Numbered from the stretch's first letter, positions 22,706 to 34,771 are shown. The stretch is 64,000 nucleotides of DNA from Halichondria panicea (GCF_963675165.1 NC_087377.1:375001-439000), one strand, 5' to 3'. Notes: generated by a model from the sequence alone, not told the origin. Translations and numbers: made by a program.

Positions 22706-24156
22706 CACACAATACAATACCAGCCAATCACCACCACAGCTGACAACCATCAGCCTAGTATTATCAATACACACACAATACATAATTATAACACCAGACA
22801 ACAAAATTACACCCATAGCTGTTTGTGCTGTGCAGAGAAGAGATGAGAAATTCCCACAACAACAAATCAATTCAACAGCGAAGACCACCAATTAATTCAA
22901 ATCATTATTATCGTCATAATACCAGACCAGGAATGAATGCACTCCTGACCAGACAAATCATTATAATCAAATCACACATCATCACCAAACCAGACTGTGC
23001 AACAAAATTTCCCACCCCACAACAACCAATCAAATCAACCACAGGAGGACCACCACCAGTAGTCCAGTAGTTTCCTTGCCCAAGGGACTAATACAATAAG
23101 GGCATAATAAACTAAAGGGATACTGTGACTGTGAGTACCATTAACTGAGCACAGAGGTAATCAACCAGAATGTGTGGGATCAGTGGTTCAACAACAGTAG
23201 ACTCACAGAGACAACACCTCCTTGCTCTTGAAGCCCTTCTCGACTCCAGTTGCAACAAGCCTGGCACGCAAGGCATGCACAAGTGCTCAAGACTACTCTT
23301 CACTAATCCAGTCAAAGGCTACAGTTCCCTTGGCACACCTATAGGGTTTAGTTAAAGCCTGAACTTACAATTCCATGTGCAGTAGGCACAGAGTTAAGAT
23401 CCTAAAAAAGCCGTCATAACAGATTAGTATAAGCCAAGAAGCAGCAGTTGTCTAACTATAATTATTATAGCTAGCTATTCTAATGATCCTATAGCTAACT
23501 AACTATTGGAACTGATAACGAGATCTTAACACTCCCAATTATGGCAGGATCCTGTGCTGCTTTCCTTTAGGCAGGTACTAACAGCAGAGTGCTCCCTCAA
23601 TAGACTGGAACGCCATGAGTAATCCATCATTGCACCCCAAAGGCTGGTTCGACAACGGTTTCAAGAACAAGAAGATGCTGTCCTGCGACCCGGCTGTTAA
23701 AGAACCTTCCACACACATTCTGATTGATTACTTGAGTGCTACAGACACCATCCCTCCCCCCCCCAACCACCAAAGGGTTCAAGGCCATGCAGGTAATAGA
23801 CTCTTAGCCATGCGTATTAAAAACAGTATACAAAAAGCGTTGTCGACACGAGTTTAGCCATGCATACATGCATTTAACGTGCGCTTTGCTGGCAAGTATG
23901 TATCTATTAAGCTGCATGACCTACACACCTCACAGTCAAGAAGGGGCCACCACACTTAGACACAAGGAATACCAGAACTTCCACTCTCAACAAACAAAGC
24001 AACACCAATACACTCAAAGGCCAGAGAGTGAACAATCCAATCAATAGCTGGGACAAGATACACACAAGATGAACATGCGGACGTACGGTTTTAACTTACA
24101 AATGACTCTTGCAGCCTGCACTGCTTCCAATCTATCTTTCAATGGCTGGATAATGC
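22706..24156. other. Gene-poor interval with a diverged inverted coding-like pair
   Basis: At 23,190-23,110 (minus) and 23,690-23,755 (plus) two frames read EPLIPHILVDYL and EPSTHILIDYL; the DNA is similar in inverted orientation. They may be decayed copies of one transposon or gene exon, and I do not recognise the family. The remainder (A/C-rich text at 22,700-23,070) shows no gene. Confidence 0.35.
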
Positions 24157-24306
24157 TTGCGCTGTTTCTGCAACACAGTAGAAGGCTTGCGCTGTTTCTG
24201 CAACACAGTGGAAGGCTCGCAATGTTCTGCAACACAGTGGAAAGCTAGCGCTGTTTCTGCAACACAGTGGAAAGCTCGCGATGTTTTTGCAACACAGCGG
24301 AAGGCT
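24157..24306 (-). repeat. 30-bp tandem repeat, five units, coding in its first part
   Basis: Five units of 30 bp (one of 29) contain TCTGCAACACAGTGGAA on the plus strand. Read on the minus strand in phase with the neighbouring exon each unit encodes about LSTVLQKQRE, ten residues. An in-frame TAG occurs in the third unit (24,247-24,245) and one unit has lost a base. Confidence 0.85.
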
Positions 24307-24539
24307 GCAAAAAAATCAAGTCAATACCAATCAATAAAACATGACTAAATAGACAACTACAATGCTCTTCCTAGCCTAACATTCCTGCAAACATGCAAGC
24401 AAGCAAAAAAACTCACCTCTTCCAGCAAGACACTGAGCTTCTTCTTCAAACGGGTCAGGTGGCATATCGGGCACCTGATCCCTTCAAACTTCAAAGGAAC
24501 TGAGCTTCTAGAACTGGATCTGAGAATATTCCAGGCCAT
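24245..24539 (-). CDS. Small protein with CPIC motif and LSTVLQKQR repeat
   Basis: Exon 1, 24,539-24,417, gives 41 codons from MAWNILRSSS through RCPICHLTRLKKKLSVLLEE to the donor GTGAGT. Exon 2 begins at 24,304 after TTTTTTTGCAG in the same phase and runs through PSAVLQKHRE and LSTVLQKQR to TAG at 24,247. The product is about 60 residues. The single CPxC pair is not a complete zinc finger, and the repeat looks like amphipathic helix. The splice sites are good but the gene is short and unrecognised. The TAG may be a late truncation of a longer repeat protein. The true start could lie upstream, because this ATG is simply the first in frame after a stop-free stretch. Confidence 0.4.
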
Positions 24540-24729
24540 TGACGTCAGAGTCTCCAAGGAGATGCCATGGAGACAACATGGAGGACCGCAGGAGTACTAG
24601 CTACAAGGTGTTGCGAGTATATATTGTGGGTACATTGCGAAATCTGTCCCAGTGAATACTCATACGCATGCGCAGTGTGCCCCTTCTCTGTCTACCCGTT
24701 TGTACTTACCTCGTTTCGCCATAAAGGCT

Positions 24730-24751
24730 AAAAAAAAAAAAAAAAAAAAAA
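24730..24751. repeat. Poly(A) tract
   Basis: About 22 consecutive A. No retroposon body or target duplication could be tied to it. Confidence 0.6.
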
Positions 24752-24880
24752 CCCTTCATGCAATTCAACAGCTAGAGACCAGCCCCTCCCCTTTTATCCA
24801 TCATTGTGCAGAAGCTTGACAACCTTTTCAGCTAGCTATCATGCATGCTGCCATTAATGTACAAAATCAACCTGAACATA

Positions 24881-25280
24881 TACCGTATATCTTCTAATTT
24901 ATCGGACACTTCTAATTACCCGGACACTCTTTTGGGCAATTTTCGTTGTTCTAATACAACGGACACTCCAGTACTTTAATATTACATTTGTTCTAAATAT
25001 CCGGACAATACCTTGAAAAGTTGAGTTACCATTCATAGACGGCAAGTGAGACTTAGAGTGCTGCAGTTAGATAGCCTTTGAGTAGCTAGTTTTAGATAGC
25101 TATATAGTGCAACTATTCAGTCGTACCCTGTTCTATTAAACTTAGCTAGCTCGCATGCAGCTGCTTGCTTGTTCTAATTATTCCGGACATTTCGCATGCT
25201 CTATAAAAGTCTGTTCCAATTATACCCGGACAATTTAATAATTATTTTTTGCTGTCCGATAAATTAGAAGATATACGGTA
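24881..25280. mobile_element. MITE with perfect TIRs, TA target
   Basis: The ends are exact inverted copies: TACCGTATATCTTCTAATTT on the left, mirrored at 25,254-25,280. The 400-bp body contains repeated CGGACA words (ACCCGGACACTC, CCGGACAAT). Terminal TA on both sides suggests Tc1/mariner-type mobilisation (inference). No coding capacity. Confidence 0.85.
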
Positions 25281-25461
25281 ACTACTTAGAAACTGCCATG
25301 GCAAATGCTTTTATATAATTATAACGCTGATGGACTGGATTATTTTTATTCAAAAATCTTAGCAAGAGTGGGAACCAGCAAAACAAAGCATAAAAATAAA
25401 TTAGCTGTTTCTGATCAATAAAGATACGAGTCACTATCATGATATGGAGTCAGTGGAGCTG

Positions 25462-27298
25462 TTACTGTGAAGCTAGCTTGGTTAGTTTAGACTCCATCTG
25501 TTGGGCAATGTCTCCACGACTAATGACAGGAGACTTGAGTGCATGGATGAGTGCTCCTAGTGTGGGGGCGGGGATGGATCCTGTCAACCATTGCTCCAGT
25601 AGTTTAGTGAAACAGTCATCACACTCATTCGGACAGTCCCTCTTGATGGCCTGTGTGTGTGTGTGTGTGTGTGTGTGGGTGTGTGGGTGTGTGTGGGTGT
25701 GTGTGTGTGTGGGTGGGTGTACATGTGAACTACTAATTTCACTACTACAGCTATAGAGTCACTGACACCACAGGCACACAGAGGATTATGGGAATGAGGA
25801 TAATTATTGCTATAGGCTAATAATAATAAATGGGTTTGCACATGCAGGCTAATTATGACAATGAGTGCAGTACTGCTTGCTGGCACATTCCTTAACTGAT
25901 GATGCCTGACTGTATGAGCACAGGGCTATTAGTACACAGTCATCTACTGCTATACAGTGTTCAGTACACACACAGCAGAGCACTCACATCTAGTGTCCCC
26001 TCATTGACACCCAACTGCTCTCCCAGAGGACGCCATGTCCCCCTCACCTCCCAGGCAGCTGTCCTCACTACCCTCAAATGATGATCCACACTCAGTCCCT
26101 CTGGAAGGAACACACAATCATGATAACAACATAACACTGTCATTATTCCTAAGCAATGCCTACTAACTAAAACACACATTACTGAAGGACACTCTGTATT
26201 GTACTGATAAGATCAGCTACATTATTATTCACTGCTGTTAATTAAATCAAAATTAATATACTTACCATCGTGAGTGAGAGGACAAATATCAGGAGAGATG
26301 TCGTTGGTAGCTTTTGTCTGTAAAGAGAAATCAAATATTAGTTACTATGTTTATATAATGTATAATTATAGAACATGTTCTGTAAAGACTTGTAATATTA
26401 TAGTTGCCAACCTTAATGGTTGTTGCAATGTCCCCACGAGCAATGGCGGGAGACTCTAGTGCTCTAACAAGGGCAGACCAGGAGGGGGGAGGAGAGGAGC
26501 GCTTTACCCAGTGTGTCAGCATGGCCTCAAAGCACGGCTCAACCCAGCGATAGTCCTTCTCAAGACTCTGTATCAGTACACACAGTGAAACACAGTATTA
26601 AATACTTGGTAAGAGCTCAACATTACGTTGCTATAGTAACCTGTTAAATAGCTTCATACAAGACCACACCAAATATGCAGAGTCAGCATTGCTAGAGATA
26701 CCTCATTCTAAGAATGCTTACAATTGAAACGCTCAATATTCAACCATTAAATAACAGTAGCAGTCAATTAAATAGTGCACACACATAATTAGAATGAAGG
26801 GACTACACTGGGAGAATATACTCAAGGTGGCCGGTGGAGGTAGTCATTGTTAAGGTCTCCCCTTCCTAGTTGCATAGTCAATGTCCAGTTCTATAGCCAG
26901 GCTGTACCAGTCAGAGCGTATCTCTTTGATCACTTCCTTCACATCTGCAAACTGCGGCTGATCAGTTTCAGAGCTGGAGGTGTCCTCTGTAACAATTCAA
27001 ATATAATCACACATTGTACAGTACACACGTAACAATGTACACACAATCTGCACACATGCTCTGACATTATTCTCACCAACACTCTCTTTGAGGCAGTGGT
27101 ACACGGTGAAGAAAGGCTTCTGGTTCTTGGAGATCTCACAACTGATAAAGCCCTTGAAGTGACCATTTGATGAGGCCTTGAATTCCAATTTGTGTTCAAC
27201 CTCATCAATTTCAGGGCTTCTCTTGCTCCACTTGAAGGTGAGGTTCTTGTCCATCAACTCTCGCTTAGAGGCAAAGGGCAGAGCCTTAATGACCTCAT
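25462..27298 (-). CDS. Two-death-domain protein with possible UPA-like domain
   Basis: Six exons join in phase: 27298-27077, 26986-26862, 26567-26412, 26317-26266, 26100-25988 and 25650-25462 (TAA), giving about 284 residues; upstream exons are missing. Exon 1 encodes a beta-rich segment (LTFKWSKRSPEID, KPFFTVYHCL) resembling a UPA domain, which often precedes death domains in Unc5/PIDD/ankyrin proteins; this is tentative. Death domain 1 spans exons 2-3 (DWYSLAIELDIDYATRK, then SLEKDYRWVEPCFEAML). Death domain 2 spans exons 5-6 (WRPLGEQLGVNEGTLD, then AIKRDCPNECDDCFTKLLEQ). Each domain is split at the same place. One oddity: the donor after exon 2 reads GGGAGA instead of GTGAGA at 26,861. The likely role is an intracellular adaptor in death-fold signalling. 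Confidence 0.75.
25651..25722. repeat. GT/GGTGT microsatellite at a splice acceptor
   Basis: A (GT)n tract with GGGTGT interruptions directly abuts the acceptor of the last exon of the two-death-domain gene, so its CA strand serves as the upstream intron sequence. Confidence 0.9.
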
Positions 27299-27413
27299 CT
27301 GAAGAAAGGTCAACTGATATAAAGACCAGGTACTAAATTAATGAACAGTTTGTGTACAGCCAAAATATTGCTCCCCTAATGTGTATGTTATAAAGAGATT
27401 CCACTGTACTGAC

Positions 27414-27559
27414 CTTGAGGTCACGATGTATGGTGGGTTTTGTCCGATGGTGTAGCCTAGCAACGGCCTTAGCAACAGAGAAGATATGCAACACTTCACG
27501 TTGTCTCAGTTGAGTGCCCGCTGATAATCGCTGATTCAGCAAATCTATCACCGAAGTAC
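27414..27559 (-). pseudogene. Orphan AAK1-like kinase catalytic-loop exon
   Basis: A single intact 146-bp exon, phase 1 in and phase 0 out, with acceptor ATAG and donor GTCAGT. It encodes VIDLLNQRL, a helix E segment, VARLHHRTKP and IHRDLK, which matches the AAK1/BIKE catalytic loop. Exon and flanking intron (AAGAGATTCCACTGTACTGACC) are near-copies of 3117-2995, but this copy has no frameshift. No DFG or other kinase exon lies near it, and its exit phase does not fit the next exon at 27,298, so it appears to be a stranded fragment inserted between two death-domain genes. Confidence 0.75.
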
Positions 27560-28538
27560 CTATTTATACAGGAAGAAAACTTCAGTAATATTATTATTAT
27601 TAGCTACAATAAGTGTTAGGCCATGCAAAGTCAATTTGTAGTTTCTCAGGCCCTCGTGCTTGGAAATTGGCAGCTTTATAAAAAAAAAACTTAAATATCA
27701 CGTGACCTCAAATTAAAGGCACTAAAAGAAAAGATAAATTTGTATGGTTTTTGGTCAAGAATATAATTATGACTAAAATTAATTAGTAAAAATTATGCAC
27801 TTCCGCTTATTGAGGAAGTTAGGGGCCAGTTTTCAATTAAAATGCTATGAATATCATTATTATTTATCAAAATGCCTCAATCGCTTGCTATTTTAGGAAT
27901 AATACCCTGAGGAACTACAAATTGACTTTGCTTGGCCCTAGATGACAGAATGTCAACACTTGATTAGAGGGAGTGGGAATCACTACTAAGCTGATTGAAA
28001 CATGTCAACAATCTGAAAGGATTTAATATTCCTAAGCGAACCTACTCACCCTAGCATTGTCCAGCTCCCTCTGCAGACTAGCCACCATATCCACTAATAC
28101 TGGACTGTGTGCTCCTCCAGCTCATGCCTGCAGACACTCACTCTAGCATCTAGCTCTAGCTCTGATCATGAGGAGGCCATGTGGTTAACAAGAAGCTGCA
28201 ACTGAAGTGATCCGTACCCAACAACAATGGTAAAAGGTCACTAAACTAGAAAACTGGAAATGAAATTCTGATAATAAAAATAGAATTAAGGTGGTATAAT
28301 CAAACACAGAACACAGAGCATTATAATAGTCAGTACTTATAGTCAACACAGAGTTAGTTCTTTACTTGACATTCTTGCATGCTTCTTTACTTTACATCTT
28401 TATTCGTCCCTTTCAAGCAACTCCAGTATCTGTATGAAAGCATGAGCACAGCACAATCAATCAAAGCTATAGAGAACAAAACATCAGACAAGACTACAAT
28501 CAGATTACAAACACACGTACCTTGTCAGGTTCTCTTGA
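27560..28538. other. Interval between gene fragments, one weak coiled-coil exon
   Basis: At 28,104-28,050 (minus) a CACACAG acceptor and GTGAGT donor bound 18 codons, PVLVDMVASLQRELDNAR, likely coiled coil. A second coiled-coil-like frame (ELDARVSVCRHELEEH) lies just upstream and ends in TAG. Otherwise AT-rich with no recognisable gene. Confidence 0.35.
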
Positions 28539-31500
28539 TCAATTGGTGGCACTATGAGCAACTGCAGTTGCTGTCTTCACATACTTGTCTTCAATTTCCT
28601 CGGCTACATCGTTACACTCAACAGTAGGCCTCCTTAGACATTCACATATGTAAGCCCATGTCATCGGTGGTTCAGTGACTTGAAGACGCTTGCCCACCAT
28701 CTTCAGTAGGCGGCGTTGGTTATGGCGGTATGCATCTTCAATGTCTTCCAAGTCAGTAATCTTCATTCCAAGAGCCAGTCCCAAGTTGAACCAATCATTG
28801 CTGGCATTGTTCAGACTATCACAAATTATTAGAACATCATCTCCAGTCAGAACAATGGACGACCGTTGGTTTCTGCTAGGATGCTCCTCTTGTGATGATC
28901 CTATACACACAAGGAAATGGATTTAAAACAAGATTGATTAACTTGTCCAACATGTACAACCTTATTCTCACATTCCCTAACGTCACACAATTGATCTGAT
29001 GACATCGACACAATGAACAAATCTCTACAATGGAATGCTCGGCCTGATCGTAATCATTATAGACAAATGGGAATTATTGGATACTAAATTTAAGCCAACA
29101 CCAGATGTAGTTTCAACACATGTACATGTACTACATTCTACATACTCTAGTTCACTGATCTGTACGTGATGACATCTCATACCTTGTACAGTGACATCCT
29201 TCTTTGGACGCTTTAACAGAGTTTCACCTTCTTCACCTGATCCCAACAATCTTTTGCGGTGTCCTGGGGCTAGAGGATCTGTACACATATGCAGTAGGAA
29301 GTGTCAGCAATACGTATACATGATGTAACGGCATTAAAGAATGAAATGGCAGGTTTCTAATTATGAGTCCTCTGCATGATCCTCTCACCAGTGATGTGGG
29401 GTGGTCGGGATGAGTCCTCTGTATGGGGTCTGGGAACACACGAATCGTTTCTTTGTCTCTTTCTCTTCCCTGATAGCCGACCTAGTTTTTGGAACAATTT
29501 TTAGCTTTAGTGAACTTCACACAATCACACTTACCATCGTATTTCTCCTCAATCGTATTTGCTAGAACGTCTTGTCTGACAGTGCCACTTCTGAGGCCAT
29601 TGCAAATGTCACTCCATGTACGAGAAGGTGAAGATTCCAGCCACTGGGTCAGCATTCTAATCAAACCATCTTTATTGTGATTTGTGTGACACTTGATATT
29701 CTCAAGCGTGGCAACTGGGATCCCTAAAGCGAGGCCCAACTCAAACCAAACATTAATGGCTTCCATTAATTGAGAAACAACTTCTTGCAAGTCTTTAGTG
29801 TATAATTGATTTTCATCTTCTTGATCATCATGTACAGCAATGCCTGCAGTGAGAATAGTCCTTTAACTAAAGATGGGAATGACCAATAGAGATAACACAT
29901 AAACCTATATATAGAAGAACAATCGGATTGAAGGATGGCAGTTTTGCAACTGAGTGTTTGGTTTTTGCTATAATTACTATATGCAGTGACAGATCATACC
30001 TTGTACAGTAATGTCAGTCGTTGGACGCTTTGAAATTTTTTTATTGCGCTGACCTGAGGCTAGAGGATCTGCAGGAATAGATACAGTGCTAATGTTAATT
30101 ATAAACAGTTACAAAGTTGTTACATAGTCTAGCTAACTGACTATTAAATAATGTCTTTGTGCTACATTGAGAGACATGTATGAACATAAATATGGGCCTA
30201 GAATAACTGGTAAGCATAATCTCACGTTCCACAGAAGTCTCACTGCCCAGAACTGATGGTTGTGACGATGCGTCAGAGGCTACACTCATAGATGGACACA
30301 CAGAGAGCCAATCTTTGTGACCTTTTTCTAACTTATACGTCATTCTATTGCGTTGAGTACACGTCATAGAAGTGCCCTTAGCCACAACACAAGCTGGGTG
30401 GTGGGGCACTTGGGGACTTGCTTCAGTAGAGGGCAATTCATGGGGACACAAAAATGCAACTTCAGGATCCTCATACGTGTATTTCAGGGCTTTGTAAGCT
30501 GATCGAAGACCAGAGTGAACATTTTCATTTATCAACGACAATATGTCTTTCCGATTAGTACTGGAATGAATTTCGAGGAATGAAAACCCGTCAATTAGCG
30601 TAACAAAAAAATTTTCCTGACGATGAAAAAATTGTACAAAGTTTCTACTCGGCTGGTGATCATCTATGTCAATTTCCCATTCACATTCTTTAATCAGGTA
30701 CACTTGGAGACAGCAAAACACTCCACAGCACTGCCAGTTATTTTTGAAATGTAAAACGAGTGGGATCAAATTACCGGTCTTAAGCAAATCAGCTCGTTTG
30801 TCATTGACTTGAGTCGGTGGAAGCAAGGATAGAAGTGATGGCATATAGAAACGCTTGTCTTGTCCTCGTGAGAATATACCAAATGGGGTGGCTATCAGCA
30901 AGTGCTTGAATATTTCAATCAGATCAATGGGTGCAAAGAGTCCATCGATGTAGTGCTTTTCAAAATTTTTCTCAGATAAAAGTTCAATTGTAATAATTCC
31001 TTTGTCAAAAACATCAAACAAGTTTCCAAACCCAGGATCATTGCTAACTCGCATGTATGCAGCATACTCGACAAGCTCTGTTACTTTATCGAGAAGCACT
31101 TGAGTATCACAGAATACCACATTTGGTAGAATGGTAGGATAGTAGTGAAAGATGTGATGCTCATGGAAGAATTTTAAAGCTTCACAAAGTGCATCTTCGT
31201 GAAAATTATGTAATGCTTTTGCAATTTGTTCACATTCGGTCTTGCTTAAAACTTTTCTTTTTTCATCGTTTGAAACCTTCTCGACAATAATTTCCAAAAC
31301 AAACCACCAAAAAGGGACCTTGATTTTAAGATTTTGAGATAGTTTGTGAACATATTCACGAATTGTCTTTGCCACTTTCTTACTGTCAGGATCGCATTTC
31401 TTGCAATTCACAGGAAATATGACATCCTTCTTCCTACATTTGAAAAACAAAGTTAAGTTCTTAATGCAATCCTTCTGAGTAAAGTTGAACAAAGTTTTAT

Positions 31501-32427
31501 TTTTGTCTGATAATGTTTCCTTGCATTCAGATTGATGGTCTTTGTGAGTACCAATGCATACCAGCTTGCAGTTTTCACTGTGAGATTGAATTGACTGCAC
31601 GAGATACTTGAAGTTATCCAGAACTGAGAGATGGGACTTAAAAGCTTCACCAACTGGCTCATTATCCTTGTAGTATTCAACCAGCGGATGATCGTCTAGG
31701 CAGTCAGAGAGACGAAGAATGTACAACGCTACAGAAATCTTGGGCATGAAGAGTGGCAGAAGATTATGAAAGTGTGGTTGCCCACCGCTATCGATTATGT
31801 AGATCCAATGAGATCCAAACTTTTCTTGAACAGCAGTACGATCAGCGTCAGAAAATCGCTTAATACTCGCCATTACATTTGAAACAGTTTTAAGAAATTT
31901 ACTCTTTTTTCCTTCTCGCGTTATTTCTGCTCCAGCTACTGATGGTTTAGTTGTTCTTGAAGTTGAAGGAGTCGCATCAACTGGCGTACTTGATTCATTG
32001 CTAGGTTCAAGTTGCTTCAGAGCAATGCTGAGTTCTAGTGGGATAGCAGATTCTTCACTGGTTACACGAGATTTAATAGCATCAGCAACAATGCGTTGTA
32101 GGTCATCACTAGTTACTGGTTTCCAGAGATCTTCCTGAGCTTCCATTTGTATCTTCGTAGTGTGACAGTCACGAATTTGTCGACTATCCATCTTCTCCTT
32201 TGTAGTGTGATGATTTGGTTGAATACATATCCTCTCTGCTGTGCTAGCTAATGGAGTACTATTTCGATCTACAGGAGGAGACAGTCCCAGAAGGAGATGC
32301 TTAGTGGAGGTTTTACCAGTGCCAGCCATTCCAAATAATAAGATATTAGTAATGCTCACAGGGACAAATCCAGCCTTCATGGCATCATTAAGAGCTTGCT
32401 CAGACTTGGATGATTCATCATTGAGGG
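28539..32427 (-). CDS. Roc-COR GTPase with two C-terminal death domains
   Basis: Exons 32427-30226, 30068-30000, 29843-29535, 29469-29389, 29278-29183 and 28900-28539 (stop) are all phase 1-1 and join without a break. The large exon starts after TTTCAG and encodes a GTPase: P-loop GMAGTGKTS at residues 33-41, switch II DSGGQPHF, base-recognition GTHKD. It is followed by a COR-like region (PFWWFVLEIIVEK, LKFFHEHHIFHYYP). Then come linker DD1 (WFELGLALGIPVATLENI), a basic linker KRKRQR, and DD2 (WFNLGLALGMKITDLEDIED). The two linkers (HPLASGQR and DPLAPGHR, each ending VQG) show that a linker-plus-death-domain module was duplicated. Roco proteins are GTP-regulated dimers; with death domains they probably act as cytoplasmic signalling platforms (inference). 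The 5' part continues at 42,755-42,687 and beyond. Confidence 0.85.
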
Positions 32428-32611
32428 CTGAAATAATAGGAATAATAATAGACTGAAACACGGAGTGATTCACACGTACGTCCCTTGAAGAAGTACCCAG
32501 TATAATCACGTATGCACAGTAATAGTCACAGTTCATATTCACTTTCAAAAAGAAGTCATCTATAATACCGTCTAGTTATCATCTTCTGCAATTAACCTCT
32601 ACACATAATTA

Positions 32612-32907
32612 TACCGTATATGCTCGATCAGAGGCCGCTCTCAATAGTATAGCCTCCTTTGCTAGCAAAATGAGTAGCCACTCTCAAATAGTAGCCTCAT
32701 GCATACAGTGAACTTTGACTCTAGCATTTCTGGACGAGGCAGCCAAACAAATTAATTATTAATACTAGCAGCTAGCTACATGTACGTAGCTACTATAGGT
32801 ACAGGTATTAGTTAGTGCTTCACAAAGACTTTCTCAGAGCAGAACTTTTGATAACAAAACCAGCAAAATGTATATAGCCGCAGCCTCTGATCAAGCATAA
32901 TACGGTA
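32612..32907. mobile_element. MITE with TACCGTAT ends
   Basis: Left end TACCGTATATGCTCGATCAG and right end CTGATCAAGCATAATACGGT are inverted over about 27 bp. It lies in the large intron of the GTPase gene. The tandem duplication breakpoint (32,795) falls inside it, so unit 2 starts with its right half only. Confidence 0.8.
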
Positions 32908-33192
32908 TGCAATAATTATTCACATTCCAAGGATCACAAACTAGCAAACTAAATGACCATCATCAACACTACACATGCACTGCATGACACGTTACGTGAA
33001 GTCTCAATTAATACCAGCTATATAGCTAGCGTACGTTGCATTTACACATGGCTTGACATAATGATAGCGCAGTTCATATTTATATTGAGGCATGACACAC
33101 ACATACAGAGACTTGATGCTGAGGATTAATATTTTGGGTGTAAAATGTTTTTATCATTGTAAAGTGAGGTATTACAATAATCGCAATCTGAT

Positions 33193-33336
33193 TACCGTAC
33201 ATGCAGAGGGTAATTTTCGTAGGGTAAATATTTTCGTTGGCAAGCTGACCTCTACGAAAAAATTTTTACTCACAAAAATCACCGTTTTCCAGATAAACGA
33301 ATTTTTTACCTCACGAAAATTACCCGCTATATGGTA
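33193..33336. mobile_element. Small MITE (GGGTAATTTTCGT family), unit 1
   Basis: 144 bp with imperfect long TIRs: GGGTAATTTTCGT on the left, ACGAAAATTACCC on the right, TACC...GGTA at the tips. The 81- and 84-codon frames across it are products of the inverted repeat, not genes. Related ends occur near 63,010. Confidence 0.75.
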
Positions 33337-34771
33337 AGCACAAAAACAGTCTATGCACAACAGGTTGCCACGAAGCAACAAATTCACAACGGAGGCAGCA
33401 CTAACCCTCAGGAAAACATACCACAAAATACCACAAATAAGTCAAAAGTGAGAGCAATGCCATCAATAGGGAGGTGGGTGGTGCTTTAAGGTTACGCTAA
33501 AATACCACTACTTACTACCTGACAGCACTGCTATTCACAACGGAGGCAGCTAACTCACAAAACAGGTAAAAGTGAGTTCATGCAATGCAATCAATAGGAA
33601 GGTGGGTGGTGCTTTAGCTATATCCTCGTCCCTACGTCCATTTCACCTCCAAGAAAGAGGGTCTGGTATCAGTATAATGGACTGAAAAGCCGACACTAGC
33701 CTCCATCGATGATATCAAGTGATGAATGAAATGGTTCACAGTCAATAAAGTGATCATGTGCTGTAATACTCAATTTCTTAATATAGTCTGACGATGACAA
33801 TGACAATATTAAAACAAAGTACACAGTAAGTGCAGTGAGCATTCTATGATAGTAATGAAGTATCTGCATATGATACTACAATGACAAGGTTAGCTGCCAA
33901 GTTGCTTCATTCTCAGATTCTTTGTGTCCAGTTAATTGTTGCTGACTCAGCAACACTTTCACCCGTTTTAAAATTGCATAACAAATCGTAATCACGGTGC
34001 GTATACGAATAAAACATGAGCGTTCAATTCCAGTTGACAAGACATTGTCAGTTTGCATAAAAACGACAACGTGACGTCCCATGCAAACGGTACAGGAACT
34101 TTATTCTGACGGCTATTGTATGTTATTACTCATGCACGAGGGATGTACTGCTAATACAACTAGAGCACGAGAGCAAGAGTTGTTTTAGCAGTACATCACG
34201 AGGGCATTATGTTATAATCAACTTAATGCTGATAGTGCGTAATAGTCTTGCATGCGTCATATACTGCGTTCCTAGTAGCAACCAATGACATTTGAGCATC
34301 TATGCGGCATAACAGGTTGTCACGAAGCAACAAATTCACAACAGAGGCAGCACTAACCCTCAGGAATTCATACCACAAAATACCACAAATAAGTCAAATG
34401 TGAGAGCAATGCCATCAATAGGGAGGTGGGTGGTGCTTTAACCGATTAGCCGCGGTTGACGCTTTGAAGCGTCAATACGGGAATAGCTGATAGCCGCGGT
34501 TGACGCTTTGAAGCGTCAGCTGCACAATACTCCACTTTTTGCTCGTTTGTGGTAAGCTGAAACCTTCAAAGACACCACAGTTTTCGCAGGGATTCTCTCA
34601 AAGGATAACAGAAACCATACCGAGACTGATCACAGTAGGTTAGTTATCAAAAATTTGCTGATATTTTATTGTGAAAATTGCACACATAACTTTTTTGCAA
34701 TAATTTCAATGGTGAAGATACAGTTGATATAATACAATAAATACAATAATAATATATTCCATAGCATAACA

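Noticed and set aside
27077-27559. Kinase exon spliced directly to the UPA-like exon
   Set aside because: Exit phase 0 against entry phase 1 would shift the frame, and the kinase lacks its activation segment.
32428-32548. N-terminal 40 codons of the 817-codon frame
   Set aside because: They cross the TTTCAG acceptor at 32,428 and begin at no supported start; the intron model to 42,687 fits phase better.
33092-33426. 81- and 84-codon frames repeated identically at 40,306-40,640
   Set aside because: They run through a MITE's inverted repeats and are simply copied with the tandem duplication; no homology or splice context.
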